Shown here piece by piece: positions 9,066 through 16,564 of a stretch of DNA of 64,000 bases. The translations under genes were made by a program, and so were the position numbers. Each line of letters starts with the position of its first letter. Positions within the stretch are counted from its first letter, which is position 1. Below the pieces are notes generated by a model. It made no database searches. It had not been told where the DNA came from and saw nothing but the letters and a program-made list of their open reading frames with translations. The stretch is from Nitrospira sp. (GTDB lineage Bacteria > Nitrospirota > Nitrospiria > Nitrospirales > Nitrospiraceae): contig JARFXP010000001.1 in the NCBI GenBank assembly GCA_029194675.1, forward strand, positions 984,501 through 1,048,500, given 5' to 3'.

Positions 9066-10064
9066 ATGAACAGCCGGCGCGAAAGTCTAATCGTCAAGGT
9101 TGTCGCGTGGCCATTGCTTCTGATAGGCATCGCCTGGGCGTCGCTCGCGCTGTGGATCGACGGCCCGTCGAATCCCTCGCTGGCCGCGATCCTCTCCATC
9201 GCATTCGCCGCCGGCAACATTGCCCTGCTGATCCTGTTCCGCCCGTTCGCCCGCGCGGCGCTCCTGTCAGCGACAGCACTAGTATTGGTTGTCGCCTGGT
9301 GGAGCCAGATTGCGCCGCGTAACGACCGAGACTGGACGCCCGATGTGGCCCGGCTCCCCCGCGCCTCGATCGTGGGAAGCCGCGTGACGATCGAGAATGT
9401 GCGTAACTTCGAGTACCGCAGCGAGACAGACTTTACGGAGCGATGGGAGACACGCACCTACGATCTCGACCGACTCAAGGGATTCGACATGTTTCTCTCG
9501 TTCTGGGGTCCCACGCTCATCGCTCACACGATCGCGAGTTGGGAGTTCGACGACGGGCCGCCGCTCGCTATCTCCATCGAGACCCGGAAGGAGCAGGGCG
9601 AGTCCTACGACGCGCTCCGTGGATTTTTCCGGCAGTTCGAGCTGTACTACGTGGTGGCGGACGAGCGCGACGTGATCGGTGTGCGGACGAACCACCGTGG
9701 AGAGCGCACCTATCTCTACCGGATGCGGATCTCTACTGAGAGTGCGCGAGCTGGGTTGCTCGATTATCTCAAGGAGATCAATCGCCTGGCGGACGAGCCG
9801 CGCTGGTACAACGCACTGACCCATAACTGCACGACCACGATCCGCATGCACGGCCGGCATATCGGGGAAGCGGGTGCCTTCGACTGGCGGATGTTGCTGA
9901 ACGGTCGGCTCGATGAGCTGGGGTATGAGCGGGGACGGCTCGATACCAGCTTGCCGTTCCCAGAACTAAGGGCAAAGAGCGAGATTACTGAGAAGGCGAA
10001 GGCAGCCGGCTTGTCCTCCGACTTTTCCCGCCTGATTCGCGAGGGACTGCCGGACCCGTCCTAA
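9066..10064 (+). CDS. DUF4105 (Lnb N-terminal periplasmic) membrane protein
   Basis: This 332-residue protein has three N-terminal membrane segments (residues about 9-31, 38-58 and 62-83) followed by a periplasmic DUF4105 domain. Family signatures visible are SFWGPTLIAHTIASWEF, RGFFRQFELYYVV, and the THNCTTTIR segment containing the conserved Cys near residue 258. The fold is related to papain-like NlpC/P60 enzymes, and the His-containing segment plus Asn-Cys would supply catalytic residues. Its substrate is unknown; related proteins are found with envelope lipoproteins. The start is an ATG at 9066 with a weak, distant GGAGGA. It stands alone on the plus strand between minus-strand genes. Confidence 0.85.
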   Translation: MNSRRESLIVKVVAWPLLLIGIAWASLALWIDGPSNPSLAAILSIAFAAGNIALLILFRPFARAALLSATALVLVVAWWSQIAPRNDRDWTPDVARLPRASIVGSRVTIENVRNFEYRSETDFTERWETRTYDLDRLKGFDMFLSFWGPTLIAHTIASWEFDDGPPLAISIETRKEQGESYDALRGFFRQFELYYVVADERDVIGVRTNHRGERTYLYRMRISTESARAGLLDYLKEINRLADEPRWYNALTHNCTTTIRMHGRHIGEAGAFDWRMLLNGRLDELGYERGRLDTSLPFPELRAKSEITEKAKAAGLSSDFSRLIREGLPDPS

Positions 10065-10197
10065 GCTTGAACCAGGCGAAAAGTGCCAAACGGGAATCGC
10101 TATGTGGTCATCCCGCGTACCTTCAATGCGCATGAACTTACCGCCGGCGCCATCCTGCGACTATCCAACCGCGCCAATCGCTCCCGACCGCGAAATC

Positions 10198-10557
10198 TTA
10201 TTGCACCAACATGCGGACCAGAAGAATCGTGAATATGGCGTGAACCGCCACCGCCGGCCACAACAGGCTCCCGACCCATTCGCCACCGATGCCCAGGTAG
10301 GCAAGGTACAGCGTGGCGAACAGGCTGTAACACAGCATGCCCAGGACCGGCTGGAAGGCGCTACGGTCCGGATCGCTGCCCGGCCAACAAGCGACGCCTA
10401 AGGCGATCAGAGCGATGCCCGCCACGCGGGCGACCGGTATGCCGACGCCGTTCAGCTCCTCACCAAGCAAGAACCGCCCAACGAGCGACGGGACCACCAG
10501 CAATGCCACACCGGTGGCGGCTTCGCCTGCAGCAGCAAGAACAAGCACCCCTTTCAT
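10198..10557 (-). CDS. Small four-helix inner-membrane protein
   Basis: This 119-residue protein consists almost entirely of hydrophobic helices (about residues 3-22, 43-62, 71-91 and 99-117) with short loops. It resembles small uncharacterised membrane proteins annotated in many genomes without function. The ATG at 10557 was chosen because a GGGGGG tract lies 5 bases upstream; an upstream in-frame start at 10599 lacks a ribosome site. It sits at the border of a region full of gene relics, but its own frame is intact. Confidence 0.65.
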   Translation of the reverse strand: MKGVLVLAAAGEAATGVALLVVPSLVGRFLLGEELNGVGIPVARVAGIALIALGVACWPGSDPDRSAFQPVLGMLCYSLFATLYLAYLGIGGEWVGSLLWPAVAVHAIFTILLVRMLVQ

Positions 10558-10608
10558 AGCGACCCCCCTAGTGTTTCGAACGAGCGACCAGGTCGGCAAT
10601 AGCCGACG

Positions 10609-10765
10609 CTACAGGCTATCAGCTTCCCTGTACTGTACCGGCACGAGGTTGAGGGTCGGATTGTGGAGCTTGCTCGTGAACTTGAGCGGTACATCATAGC
10701 GATAGTCAGTGAGCGCGAGTGGGGTCCCGGTATCCTGCTCCGATGTCGAAATCCTCGTTTTCGGG
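10609..10765 (-). pseudogene. Arylsulfatase relic, C-terminal end
   Basis: The minus strand encodes DTGTPLALTDYRYDVPLKFT followed by SKL, then a stop at 10609-10611. This matches the end of the arylsulfatase family, where a DTGTP..D..YQVPF.FTGKL segment is typical. Just upstream the frame is shifted by one base: ENEDFDIGA is read in the neighbouring frame. The part that should precede it is found at 13848-14058 in the same orientation. I infer one gene split by about 3.1 kb of inserted material. Confidence 0.6.
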
Positions 10766-10769
10766 GAAC

Positions 10770-11103
10770 ATGATCCCAAAAACGGCAGTCACCGTCTCCT
10801 GTCGGCGCAGGTTGTGAGAACCACAAGGTCGGAGGGCCTACGGGCGAGAGCATGCATGTGGCGAGCGCACTGGTGCGAATCGCCCGCAGGCGGTCGGCAT
10901 CGGCCCGATCGCGATAGAGTGGGGCGAGGGCATGGATTCGCCCCCCGAACGTATCGAGTGCAATCGCCCCGTTCTGTCCTGCCAAGGCCTTGCGTGGTGC
11001 TTGACCCATTGGGTGATTCCCTTCGTACCAAGAAATCTGTTGCCAATCCGCTGCCACAAGGCTATAACGCGACAGCACGCTCCTTCAACTGCCGTTTATA
11101 GGA
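10770..11103 (-). mobile_element. Insertion-sequence relic, copy 1 (internally deleted DDE transposase)
   Basis: From 11009 the minus strand reads MGQAPRKALAGQNGAIALDT then FGGRIH, identical to the start of the transposase relic at 13350-13750. It then jumps directly to LAPLYRDRADAD, which resembles the YRDRADAEN motif near the C-terminus of IS4-superfamily transposases. The 3' part after that is unrecognisable. The first 170 bases, including the outer end (cctataaacggcagttgaag read on the minus strand), match copy 2 with few differences. The element is dead; the exact IS family is uncertain. Confidence 0.65.
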
Positions 11104-11268
11104 TGATCGGCTTTGTCGATGTCATCGGGTCGATCTCGGTTATGTGGGCGACGGGAGCCGGGGCGGTTGTGATGAAACAGATTGCCGCGCCTCAAAATAG
11201 GGGGTGTGTTTTCGGCGATGATCCTGACGCTGTTTGTGATTCCGCCTATCTATGTCATGTGGCGGTGA
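11102..11268 (+). pseudogene. Heavy-metal RND efflux pump (CusA/CzcA type) C-terminal relic
   Basis: The plus strand reads VDVIGSISVMWATGAGAVVM then KQIAAP, the conserved last periplasmic/membrane part of CusA-type pumps (family consensus VMWATGTGADVMKRIAAPMIGG). A frameshift follows, after which GGVFSAMILTLFVIPPIYVM and WR-stop are read in the next frame, ending at 11268. Only the last 55 or so codons remain, directly abutting the outer end of IS copy 1. I infer that the IS inserted in a metal-efflux gene and the rest was deleted. Confidence 0.7.
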
Positions 11269-11271
11269 TGG

Positions 11272-11665
11272 GTGACAGTCATGACGGCGGAGCAGAAGCT
11301 CATCAGGATGAAGTTGAGATTGTTGGAACCGGCGAAGCAACCGGACAATGTGTCAAAGGCCTGTCTGCTGATGGGCTATAGCCGAGATAGTTTCTATCGA
11401 TTCAAGCGACTCGACGAGACCGGCGGTGAAGCGGCACTTCAAGAGATCACGCGCAAGAAGCCGCTCTTGAAGAATCGGGTGCCGCCACCTACTGAACAGG
11501 CCGTTGTGCAGATGGCCATTGATCAGCCTGTGTGGGGACCGGTCCGCATGGCCAATGAACTTCGCAAGCAAGGGTAAGCAATCTCTCTGGGAGACGTCCG
11601 AAGTGTGTGTGGCTCCCGCATGATCGTGAGACGAAGCGGAAGCGCCTCAAGGCGCGACACAATGC
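11272..11665 (+). pseudogene. IS481-type transposase relic
   Basis: An open frame from 11272 (ATG at 11281) encodes the N-terminal helix-turn-helix region: [20 protein letters not shown] and [16 protein letters not shown]. It hits a stop at 11575. In another frame the match continues as PKCVWLPHDRETKRKRLKAR, the next part of IS481-type transposases. The catalytic DDE domain is absent. It sits immediately after the RND relic and before a small lipoprotein gene. Confidence 0.7.
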
Positions 11666-11831
11666 TCCACGCTCCGTGCGAGAACACACTGGCTGTCTGT
11701 GCGGTCAAGATTCAATGAATGCGACCGAAATTGCCCGAAGGCCATCATCGTTGGTACTTAGGTACAACAGTTGCCGATGTTCAACTATAGGTAGTGATAA
11801 TGAGTCACTGCTACTCAAAGGAGGATTTATT

Positions 11832-12182
11832 ATGATGACGCAGGTTTTGAGGTTGGCTGCTGTTTTCATCATGTTCTCAGTGGTCCTTGCGATGCACGGC
11901 TGCACAACGATGGGTCCTGTTCAAGGGAGTGCCGCGGGCGATCATGAGAAACTTGCCAAGTACTACGCCGATCAGGCTCTGGAGTTCAAGGGGAAAGCGC
12001 AGTTCTGGGACAATAAGGCCGACGCCTATGAGCATCACCCGGAGCTCGATAATTCGACCAACGCAGCCGAACAAGCGGCATATTGCCGGGAGGTTGCTCA
12101 AAACTACCGGAAAATGGCCGACGAGGCAGCAGCCCTGGCGAGCACACACGAGAACCTGACGCGTCGTGGCCAAGGCCCATAG
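11832..12182 (+). CDS. Small lipoprotein, helical
   Basis: This 116-residue protein has a signal peptide and lipobox MHGC (Cys near residue 22). The mature part is helical and charged: LAKYYADQALEFKGKAQFWD and YCREVAQNYRKMADEAAALA. The ATG at 11832 has AAGGAGG 7 bases upstream. The mature part is similar in layout (AKYYADQA..., AEEMRQMAELYAK) to the gene directly downstream, so the two look like tandem paralogues. Function is unknown; similar small helical lipoproteins are common in envelope-stress loci. It is intact although surrounded by relics. Confidence 0.75.
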   Translation: MMTQVLRLAAVFIMFSVVLAMHGCTTMGPVQGSAAGDHEKLAKYYADQALEFKGKAQFWDNKADAYEHHPELDNSTNAAEQAAYCREVAQNYRKMADEAAALASTHENLTRRGQGP

Positions 12183-12345
12183 ACAGCACGTCGAGAACGA
12201 GCGGCTGTCCCTGTGCGCAGAGCAAAATAAGCTACGCCGAGGCCACCTATATCCACAACTGATGCGAAGAGGTATCTCGGCGGCGCTCTGAATCTCGGAT
12301 TGTTGAGTTGGCAGAAGACCTTTTCCTCGGAGGAGGGAGGCATCT

Positions 12346-12684
12346 ACGAAGATCTCGCGGCCGTTCACATGGTTTGTACTGTTGCTCGGATTGGGGGCCA
12401 TGGCCTGTTCGACGAGTCCACCCCGCGAACTCATTGAACGCAACGATCACAGTGGACTGGCAACGTGGTACGAGCAGGAGGCCGTGCGCCTGCGCAGTAA
12501 GGCAGAGGAAATGCGCCAGATGGCTGAACTCTACGCAAAGGCTTCATATCGGCCTGCGCCGAAAGAGTCCAACAGTGATTTGATCTTTCATTGCCGCTCT
12601 TTTATGGACTATTACACGAAAGCCGCCGACGAGGCGGAGGCTCTCGCCAAGCTGCATCGCGAACAGGAGCCGGCCATTCCCTGA
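12346..12684 (+). CDS. Small lipoprotein paralogue with apparent loss of its ATG
   Basis: The mature part (ELIERNDHSGLATWYEQEAV, RLRSKAEEMRQMAELYAK, ADEAEALAKLHRE) parallels the upstream lipoprotein. The signal peptide KISRPFTWFVLLLGLGAMAC is complete only if translation begins at ACG (12346-12348), placed 5 bases after GGAGGGAGG; this looks like an ATG mutated to ACG. The first standard start in frame is a TTG at 12382, which would remove the positive n-region. Either the gene uses a poor start or it is on the way to being a pseudogene. The end is at 12684. Confidence 0.6.
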   Translation, partial: TKISRPFTWFVLLLGLGAMACSTSPPRELIERNDHSGLATWYEQEAVRLRSKAEEMRQMAELYAKASYRPAPKESNSDLIFHCRSFMDYYTKAADEAEALAKLHREQEPAIP

Positions 12685-12807
12685 TAGGCGAGCAGTTTCT
12701 CGAATTGTTCCGAGGTTGGGAATCGGGTTGGCTCCGGTGGTGCAGATGCTGGTGCTGCCGATTTTTACCCTGCCGGCGTGGTGGTGAGACAAGATGGGGA
12801 ATGACGT

Positions 12808-13350
12808 ATGAATCGTGCGGAAGATCCAGTCTGTGGCATGCACGTCTTCCGAGAGCAGGCCTTGCCTGCAACCTATGGAGACCGGATGTTCTACTTCTGT
12901 TCCGACCTGTGTCGGCGCACGTTCCTCACCGATCCGGAGAGATACCTGCGACCGCTCAAGCCGGCAGGGACGATCGGCCCCTCCAGTCGACGTGTGACGT
13001 ACTTTACGATGGAAGTGGCGCTTCATAATACCATACCCACCTACAGGGGAGGATTGCGAGTTCTAGCTGGAGATACGCTCCGATCTTTTGCCGATCTCAA
13101 AATTCCGGCCGTCGGAATCAGCCTCCTCTACTGGAATGGATATTTTGAACAGAAGCTGGACGAGTGGGGCAATCAGCACGAGCAGCCGGTGTGTTGGGAG
13201 CCGAGAGGCCGACTTCACCTCCTCTCCTCCCACAGTGGCCGTGACCATCGAAGCACGGACAGTAATCGTGCAGGCTTGGCAATACGATCTCATCGGTGTC
13301 ACGGGCGGCCTGGTGCCAGTGCTCCTGTTGGACGTCAAACACCCGGACAA
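12808..13350 (+). pseudogene. YHS domain-glucan phosphorylase fusion, truncated and frameshifted
   Basis: The ATG-initiated frame starts with a YHS metal-binding domain (DPVCGMHVFREQALPATYGD, then FYFCSDLCRRTFLTDPERYL). It continues into the N-terminus of an alpha-glucan phosphorylase: TYFTMEVALHNTIPTYRGGL, VLAGDTLRSFADLKIPAVGI, WNGYFEQKLDEWGNQ.EQPV. A frameshift between about 13200 and 13235 moves the match to the next frame, which reads TIEARTVIVQAWQYDLIGVT then GGLVPVLLLDVKHPDN. The match stops at about 13350 where IS copy 2 begins. The catalytic C-terminal domain and PLP-binding lysine are gone. Glucan phosphorylase would release glucose-1-phosphate from glycogen. Confidence 0.8.
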
Positions 13351-13849
13351 TGCCGGCCACGCCCGACAATTCGTCTATCCGTGCGAGCGCCCGCCGTGCG
13401 ACATCCTCCGAGACGAGTCTCGAAACGCCCAACAACTCGGGGTGAATCCCATCATAGCGAATCGCCGTGATAGGCGCATACCGGTGGTGGCCGGCCAGGA
13501 TCGACAGCAGCAAGGTCGCGAGCACTGCGCGCTTATCCGACGCGTGGTTGCTCTGGTAGGCCAGCGGGCAATCCGTCACCCAGGCTTCGAAGACGCCGCT
13601 CACCTTGAGAACCTCGATGAAGAAGGGCAACTGGCCAAGCGGCGCGACGGCCGCGGTCGGATCCCACTCGACGTGGATTCGCCCTCCAAAGGTATCGAGT
13701 GCGATCGCCCCGTTCTGTCCTGCCAACGCCTTGCGGGGTGCTTGACCCATTGGGTGATTCCCTTCGTACCAAGAAATCCGTTGTCAATCCGCTGCCACCA
13801 AGGCTATAACGCGACAGTACGCTCCTTCTACTGCCGTTTATAGGATGCT
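13350..13849 (-). mobile_element. Insertion-sequence relic, copy 2 (transposase N-terminal part)
   Basis: From an ATG at 13750 the minus strand encodes the N-terminal part of a DDE transposase: MGQAPRKALAGQNGAIALDT, VEWDPTAAVAPLGQLPFFIE, LLLSILAGHHRYAPITAIRY and LLGVSRLVSEDVARRALARI. It stops matching at about 13350, where the glucan phosphorylase relic starts on the other strand. The outer end at 13840-13849 equals that of copy 1. No DDE motif remains, so the element is inactive. I place it in the IS4/IS1380 superfamily with moderate confidence. Confidence 0.75.
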
Positions 13850-14058
13850 GGGAATTGTGTTTTTCATGGGTTTCTTGTCACCTTCCTTGCCATCCACGCT
13901 TAGCCTGCCGATGCCGCCCCTGCCGAAACCGTCTGCGTCGAACCCGAGGTCGAGCACGATCACGATCGTGTGCTTGCCGGCTTCCAACTCCGGTCCTTCC
14001 CACGTGTTGCGTTTGAGGTCGAGCAGGTTATAGAGGAATACCCGCTTGCCTCGGCCGA
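13848..14058 (-). pseudogene. Arylsulfatase relic, penultimate part
   Basis: The minus strand reads GKRVFLYNLLDLKRNTWEGP, ELEAGKHTIVIVLDLGFDAD and GFGRGGIGRLSVDGKE, ending KNTIP. This is the beta-sheet C-terminal subdomain of arylsulfatases (typical consensus FLYNLLDLKR..W.GP...GKHT). The formylglycine Cys region and most of the gene are absent. Its continuation is the fragment at 10609-10765, on the other side of the IS-bounded insert. The upper end abuts the FadL start relic. Confidence 0.65.
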
Positions 14059-14104
14059 CTCAAAATATGCCTTTGTTCAGCAAAGGGCCGGGGCCTCAAG
14101 CGTC

Positions 14105-14215
14105 TGCCCTGGGTGACGCTCATGCCTTCCGCAGCAATACCGCAAGGGTCATGACCACTATCGCGAGGCGGTGCTTTCGAGAGATCCTGACTCACCCTAT
14201 TGTTGCGTTGTTGCG
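14105..14215 (-). pseudogene. FadL gene start relic after SYLF gene 2
   Basis: The sequence from about 14205 downward on the minus strand aligns base by base with the ribosome site and first codons of the FadL gene at 829. Both share GGTGAGTC, CTC.CGATA/CA.TGGTCATG and GCGGTATTGCTGC-type stretches. The GTG start has become AGG and the frame is broken. It occupies the same position relative to the SYLF gene and hairpin as the intact FadL gene does. It shows that the SYLF-FadL pair was duplicated and that this FadL copy decayed. Confidence 0.55.
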
Positions 14216-14220
14216 CTGCT

Positions 14221-14253
14221 CCGGCCCCTGTCGACTGGTGTCGCAGGGGCCGG
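14221..14253 (-). terminator. GC-rich hairpin downstream of SYLF gene 2
   Basis: The stem ccggcccctg (14221-14230) pairs with caggggccgg (14244-14253) across a 13-base loop, 19 bases after the SYLF 2 stop. It is the duplicate of the hairpin at 911-943; the stem is fully conserved while the loop has changed. Confidence 0.55.
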
Positions 14254-14272
14254 AGAGGATTGATCGGCTCGA

Positions 14273-14983
14273 TCAGAACTTGGCGGCGGCGTTGCGGAGG
14301 TCGGCGGATTTGGGATTACTGACCGCGTGCTTGACGACGATGTCCGTCGGCCGCACCGGTTTCCCATAGTAGGCTTCGTTGGAAGCATCGGAGACCGCAA
14401 TGACAGAGCCGTCTACCGACATTCCGACGAAGGCCCCTTTCTTCTTTGCATAGCCCAGGAGGTCCGCCGTGATCCCTTTGACGCCCCCTCCTTCACCCAC
14501 CGGGCCGATCGCCATGCCGGCGTCAAGCCCGAGTTTGAATTCGTTGCGGTAGAACTGTTCCAACCCTTTCTGGGTCACCACGACAAAGATCATCTCCGAG
14601 ACGTCGCCTCCGGCCTGCAAGCCGAAGCTGGCGGAGCCGATGTTGTAAAACGCCGGCTCGGACCATTTCTTCGTTGCCTCATCGCGGACGAGCAACACCC
14701 CGCTCCCCCCCGCCCCGCCGAAGACAAAGGCGCCACGGACGAATTGCGGCACGATGTAGATGGCTTTGGTTTCCTGTCTCAAGGCGCGGAGCGCCGGGCC
14801 CGTGCTGGGATCGGCAAGGAGACCTTCCAGCGTCATCTTGGATTTGTCCACGAGCTGCTGCTGTTCCGCTGAACCCCCGGCCAAGGCCGGCACGGCGCCA
14901 CCCGCAGCCACTGTTCCGGTAAGAACCGCTGCGAGGAGAACTCGGGTGAACGTGCCGAATCGCTGTTGCTCACAAAACCGCAT
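14273..14983 (-). CDS. SYLF (YSC84) domain lipid-binding protein, copy 2
   Basis: This 236-residue protein has a signal peptide (ending PALAGGS) and a SYLF domain with FGGAGGSGVLLVRDEATKKW and FYNIGSASFGLQAGGDVSE. It differs from copy 1 at scattered positions (for example GLLADPSTGPALRALRQE against SFFADPSMGPALRDLKQD), and the frame is intact. The ATG at 14983 has AAGGAGGT 6 bases upstream. Promoter, leader, gene and hairpin are all duplicated relative to copy 1, about 13.3 kb away in the same orientation. This points to a segmental duplication followed by insertion of other DNA and loss of the adjoining FadL gene. Confidence 0.92.
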   Translation of the reverse strand: MRFCEQQRFGTFTRVLLAAVLTGTVAAGGAVPALAGGSAEQQQLVDKSKMTLEGLLADPSTGPALRALRQETKAIYIVPQFVRGAFVFGGAGGSGVLLVRDEATKKWSEPAFYNIGSASFGLQAGGDVSEMIFVVVTQKGLEQFYRNEFKLGLDAGMAIGPVGEGGGVKGITADLLGYAKKKGAFVGMSVDGSVIAVSDASNEAYYGKPVRPTDIVVKHAVSNPKSADLRNAAAKF

Positions 14984-15117
14984 CTTGGTACCTCCTTGTG
15001 GTTGACTGTCCTTTGTCTTGTTTCGGATCGTTTTGGGGACGTGCCGGCACGAGGTGATTTGAAGTGCCGACTCGACATTCCCCGGAAAATGGATCGAATA
15101 CAGACAAGAGCTTCTAA

Positions 15118-15147
15118 CCTATACTCGGGTAAAGAACGATGAGTCAA
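15118..15147 (-). promoter_or_regulatory. Sigma70-type promoter of SYLF gene 2
   Basis: TTGACT (15142-15147) and TATAGG (15118-15123), read on the minus strand, are separated by 18 bases, the same arrangement as upstream of SYLF gene 1. Confidence 0.6.
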
Positions 15148-15261
15148 ATATAAAGTGTTGAGATGTTGTTAGATTATTGATTCAAGGGTTTCAAGGCATG
15201 CGATCCTTCAGCAATTGCCGAGCCGGCACCAACATTATGTCCTCTTACGATCATGAATGGG

Positions 15262-15608
15262 CTATCCAAGAATAGTAGTGAGGGCATGTCGAAGGGTGGC
15301 CTGATCGGTTGACGTGAGTCGTCCAAGTTTTTTGAGCACGAGAGCTGGATCAATGGTGGTGAGAACCGGTTTGATGACGGACGGCTTGAGCAACCCCGCA
15401 CCTCGCCAGTCCTGAACCTGAACCTCACCTACGGAGAGTGTCGAGAGCTGTTGACTCGTGATGGCCATATGGCCGTGATGAGGAGATCCGGGCGTGCCCG
15501 ATGGTAGGCAGGGCTGCTGACAACCACAGCAAGGCGACGTTTGATGGCTGACTGATCCGTGAAGGGGAAGGGAACTAAAACGAGATCCCCAAACTCATAG
15601 CCGGTCAT
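15262..15608 (-). pseudogene. MazF/PemK-type toxin gene with an 8-base frameshift
   Basis: The first part, from the ATG at 15608, reads YEFGDLVLVPFPFTDQSAIK, RRLAVVVSSPAYHRARPDLL, the N-terminal beta barrel of MazF/PemK ribonucleases. After PDLLI the frame shifts, and MAITSQQLS, then VQDWRGAGLLKPSVIKPVLT and LGRLTSTDQATLRHALTTIL follow in another frame to the stop at 15262. The total of 347 bases minus 8 gives 113 whole codons, a normal toxin size, so an 8-base insertion around 15469-15476 explains the break. The start overlaps the antitoxin gene by 14 bases. The toxin (an mRNA-cleaving enzyme) is probably inactive. Confidence 0.8.
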
Positions 15609-15801
15609 AGTCGGCGTCGGCGGGGTTGTCCCAGATTCGAGTGAAAGCGGCAGTGGCAAGTTGTCCGGCGGCCTGTGTCAAACCACGCTCATTCGCCTGA
15701 CGGTGCGCCAGAAAATCGACAAAGTCTTCGACTTCGGCCAGTCGTTCCGGGGGCAACTTCCGGAGTTTCTCCAGAATCGTCTCCTCGTACACCTTCGTCA
15801 T
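15595..15801 (-). CDS. Antitoxin of a MazF/PemK-type pair
   Basis: This 68-residue protein begins TKVYEETILEKLRKLPPERL and AEVEDFVDFLAHRQ, a helical pattern shared by DUF2281-type antitoxins. The C-terminal tail (TAAFTRIWDNPADADYDRL) resembles toxin-binding tails of this class. The ATG at 15801 has GAGG 6 bases upstream. Its stop codon overlaps the start of the toxin gene, the usual coupled arrangement. With the toxin frameshifted, the antitoxin may be a leftover or may still protect against related toxins. Confidence 0.75.
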   Translation of the reverse strand: MTKVYEETILEKLRKLPPERLAEVEDFVDFLAHRQANERGLTQAAGQLATAAFTRIWDNPADADYDRL

Positions 15802-16564
15802 ATTGAGCCTCTTCTACAGCGATAAGCCTACCTACCTCAGAACCAAAGATCAAATGTTTCTCTACGGTTGACCTACGATGCCGGCTATAAAAGGAAATGA
15901 CCGCATTATAAGCTAAGGTGTCGACGACAAAAGGGACACGTATTCCAAACGGGGTCTGACCCCTTTAAATTCTGCTTATAGTGACCATGACGGTAGACCC
16001 CACCATGGTCACAACACGAGGCGCTTAGCCAACCCCTTTTTCTCGCACGCCTGAGGCCTTGCGGCTTAAGGTAGTGCCATGGGGGTCTGACCCCTTTAAC
16101 TTCTGCCTTCGCCCGCCTGCAATATAGCGCGCAATACTGGTCGGTGCAGAGGAAGGAGTCGTCCTTATGCACTTTGTTTTGCACCCCTGGCTCGCTGGGA
16201 TCGAAACTGTCTGCTGGTCCCTGCGCAGCCAACACCGACGGGCCGACTTGGGCCCCGCTCAGTCCGCGTAGAGATCCTTTGTACTTGTATAGGGTGGGAT
16301 CGCTTGAGAGTCAACTGCAGCGCGGGAGAAATGATCGAGACATTATCGCAAGGACGGATTCAGATAGCCGTCAGCCACCACCATTATTATCTGAGTCTCC
16401 ACACGGCTGGGCGACGGATAGATCCCGTACACTTCGAGCCGATTCACGATCCCCTCCAGCCGGAAACGCGGGCCGGCGAGTGGCACATTGCAAGGCCTTC
16501 CGGCCTTTGATATCTTCTGCACCACGCCGTTCCGCGACAGAGCAGCCGGAGTCCGCTGTCCAGC
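15802..16564. other. Gene-poor stretch
   Basis: Apart from the repeat pair at 15951-16107 I find no convincing gene here. A plus-strand frame around 16105-16270 (RLQYSAQYWSVQRKES) and a minus-strand frame ending near 16343 (FRLEGIVNRLEVYGIYPSPS) look like possible gene fragments, but I recognise neither. Confidence 0.4.
15951..16107. repeat. Two REP-like direct repeats (GGGGTCTGACCCC)
   Basis: The string ggggtctgacccctttaaa begins at 15951 and nearly the same string, followed by ttctgcc, begins at 16082. Each contains an odd-length palindrome ggggtc-t-gacccc. Between them lies an inverted repeat (gtgaccatg 15981-15989, catggtcac 16004-16012). Such GGGGTC..GACCCC repeats are often linked to REP-associated tyrosine transposases, but no such gene is in the window. 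Confidence 0.6.

Noticed and set aside
12690..12790. Possible second RND pump tail (LAPVVQMLVLPIFTLPAWW)
   Set aside because: The match is short and rests on hydrophobic residues only; not enough to call a relic.
13118..13350. Continuation of the IS transposase beyond 13350
   Set aside because: The frame stays open, but the same bases encode conserved glucan phosphorylase sequence on the plus strand, so the open frame is a shadow.
15906..16235. Possible 109-residue minus-strand gene
   Set aside because: It runs through the GGGGTCTGACCCC repeats and is best explained by them.
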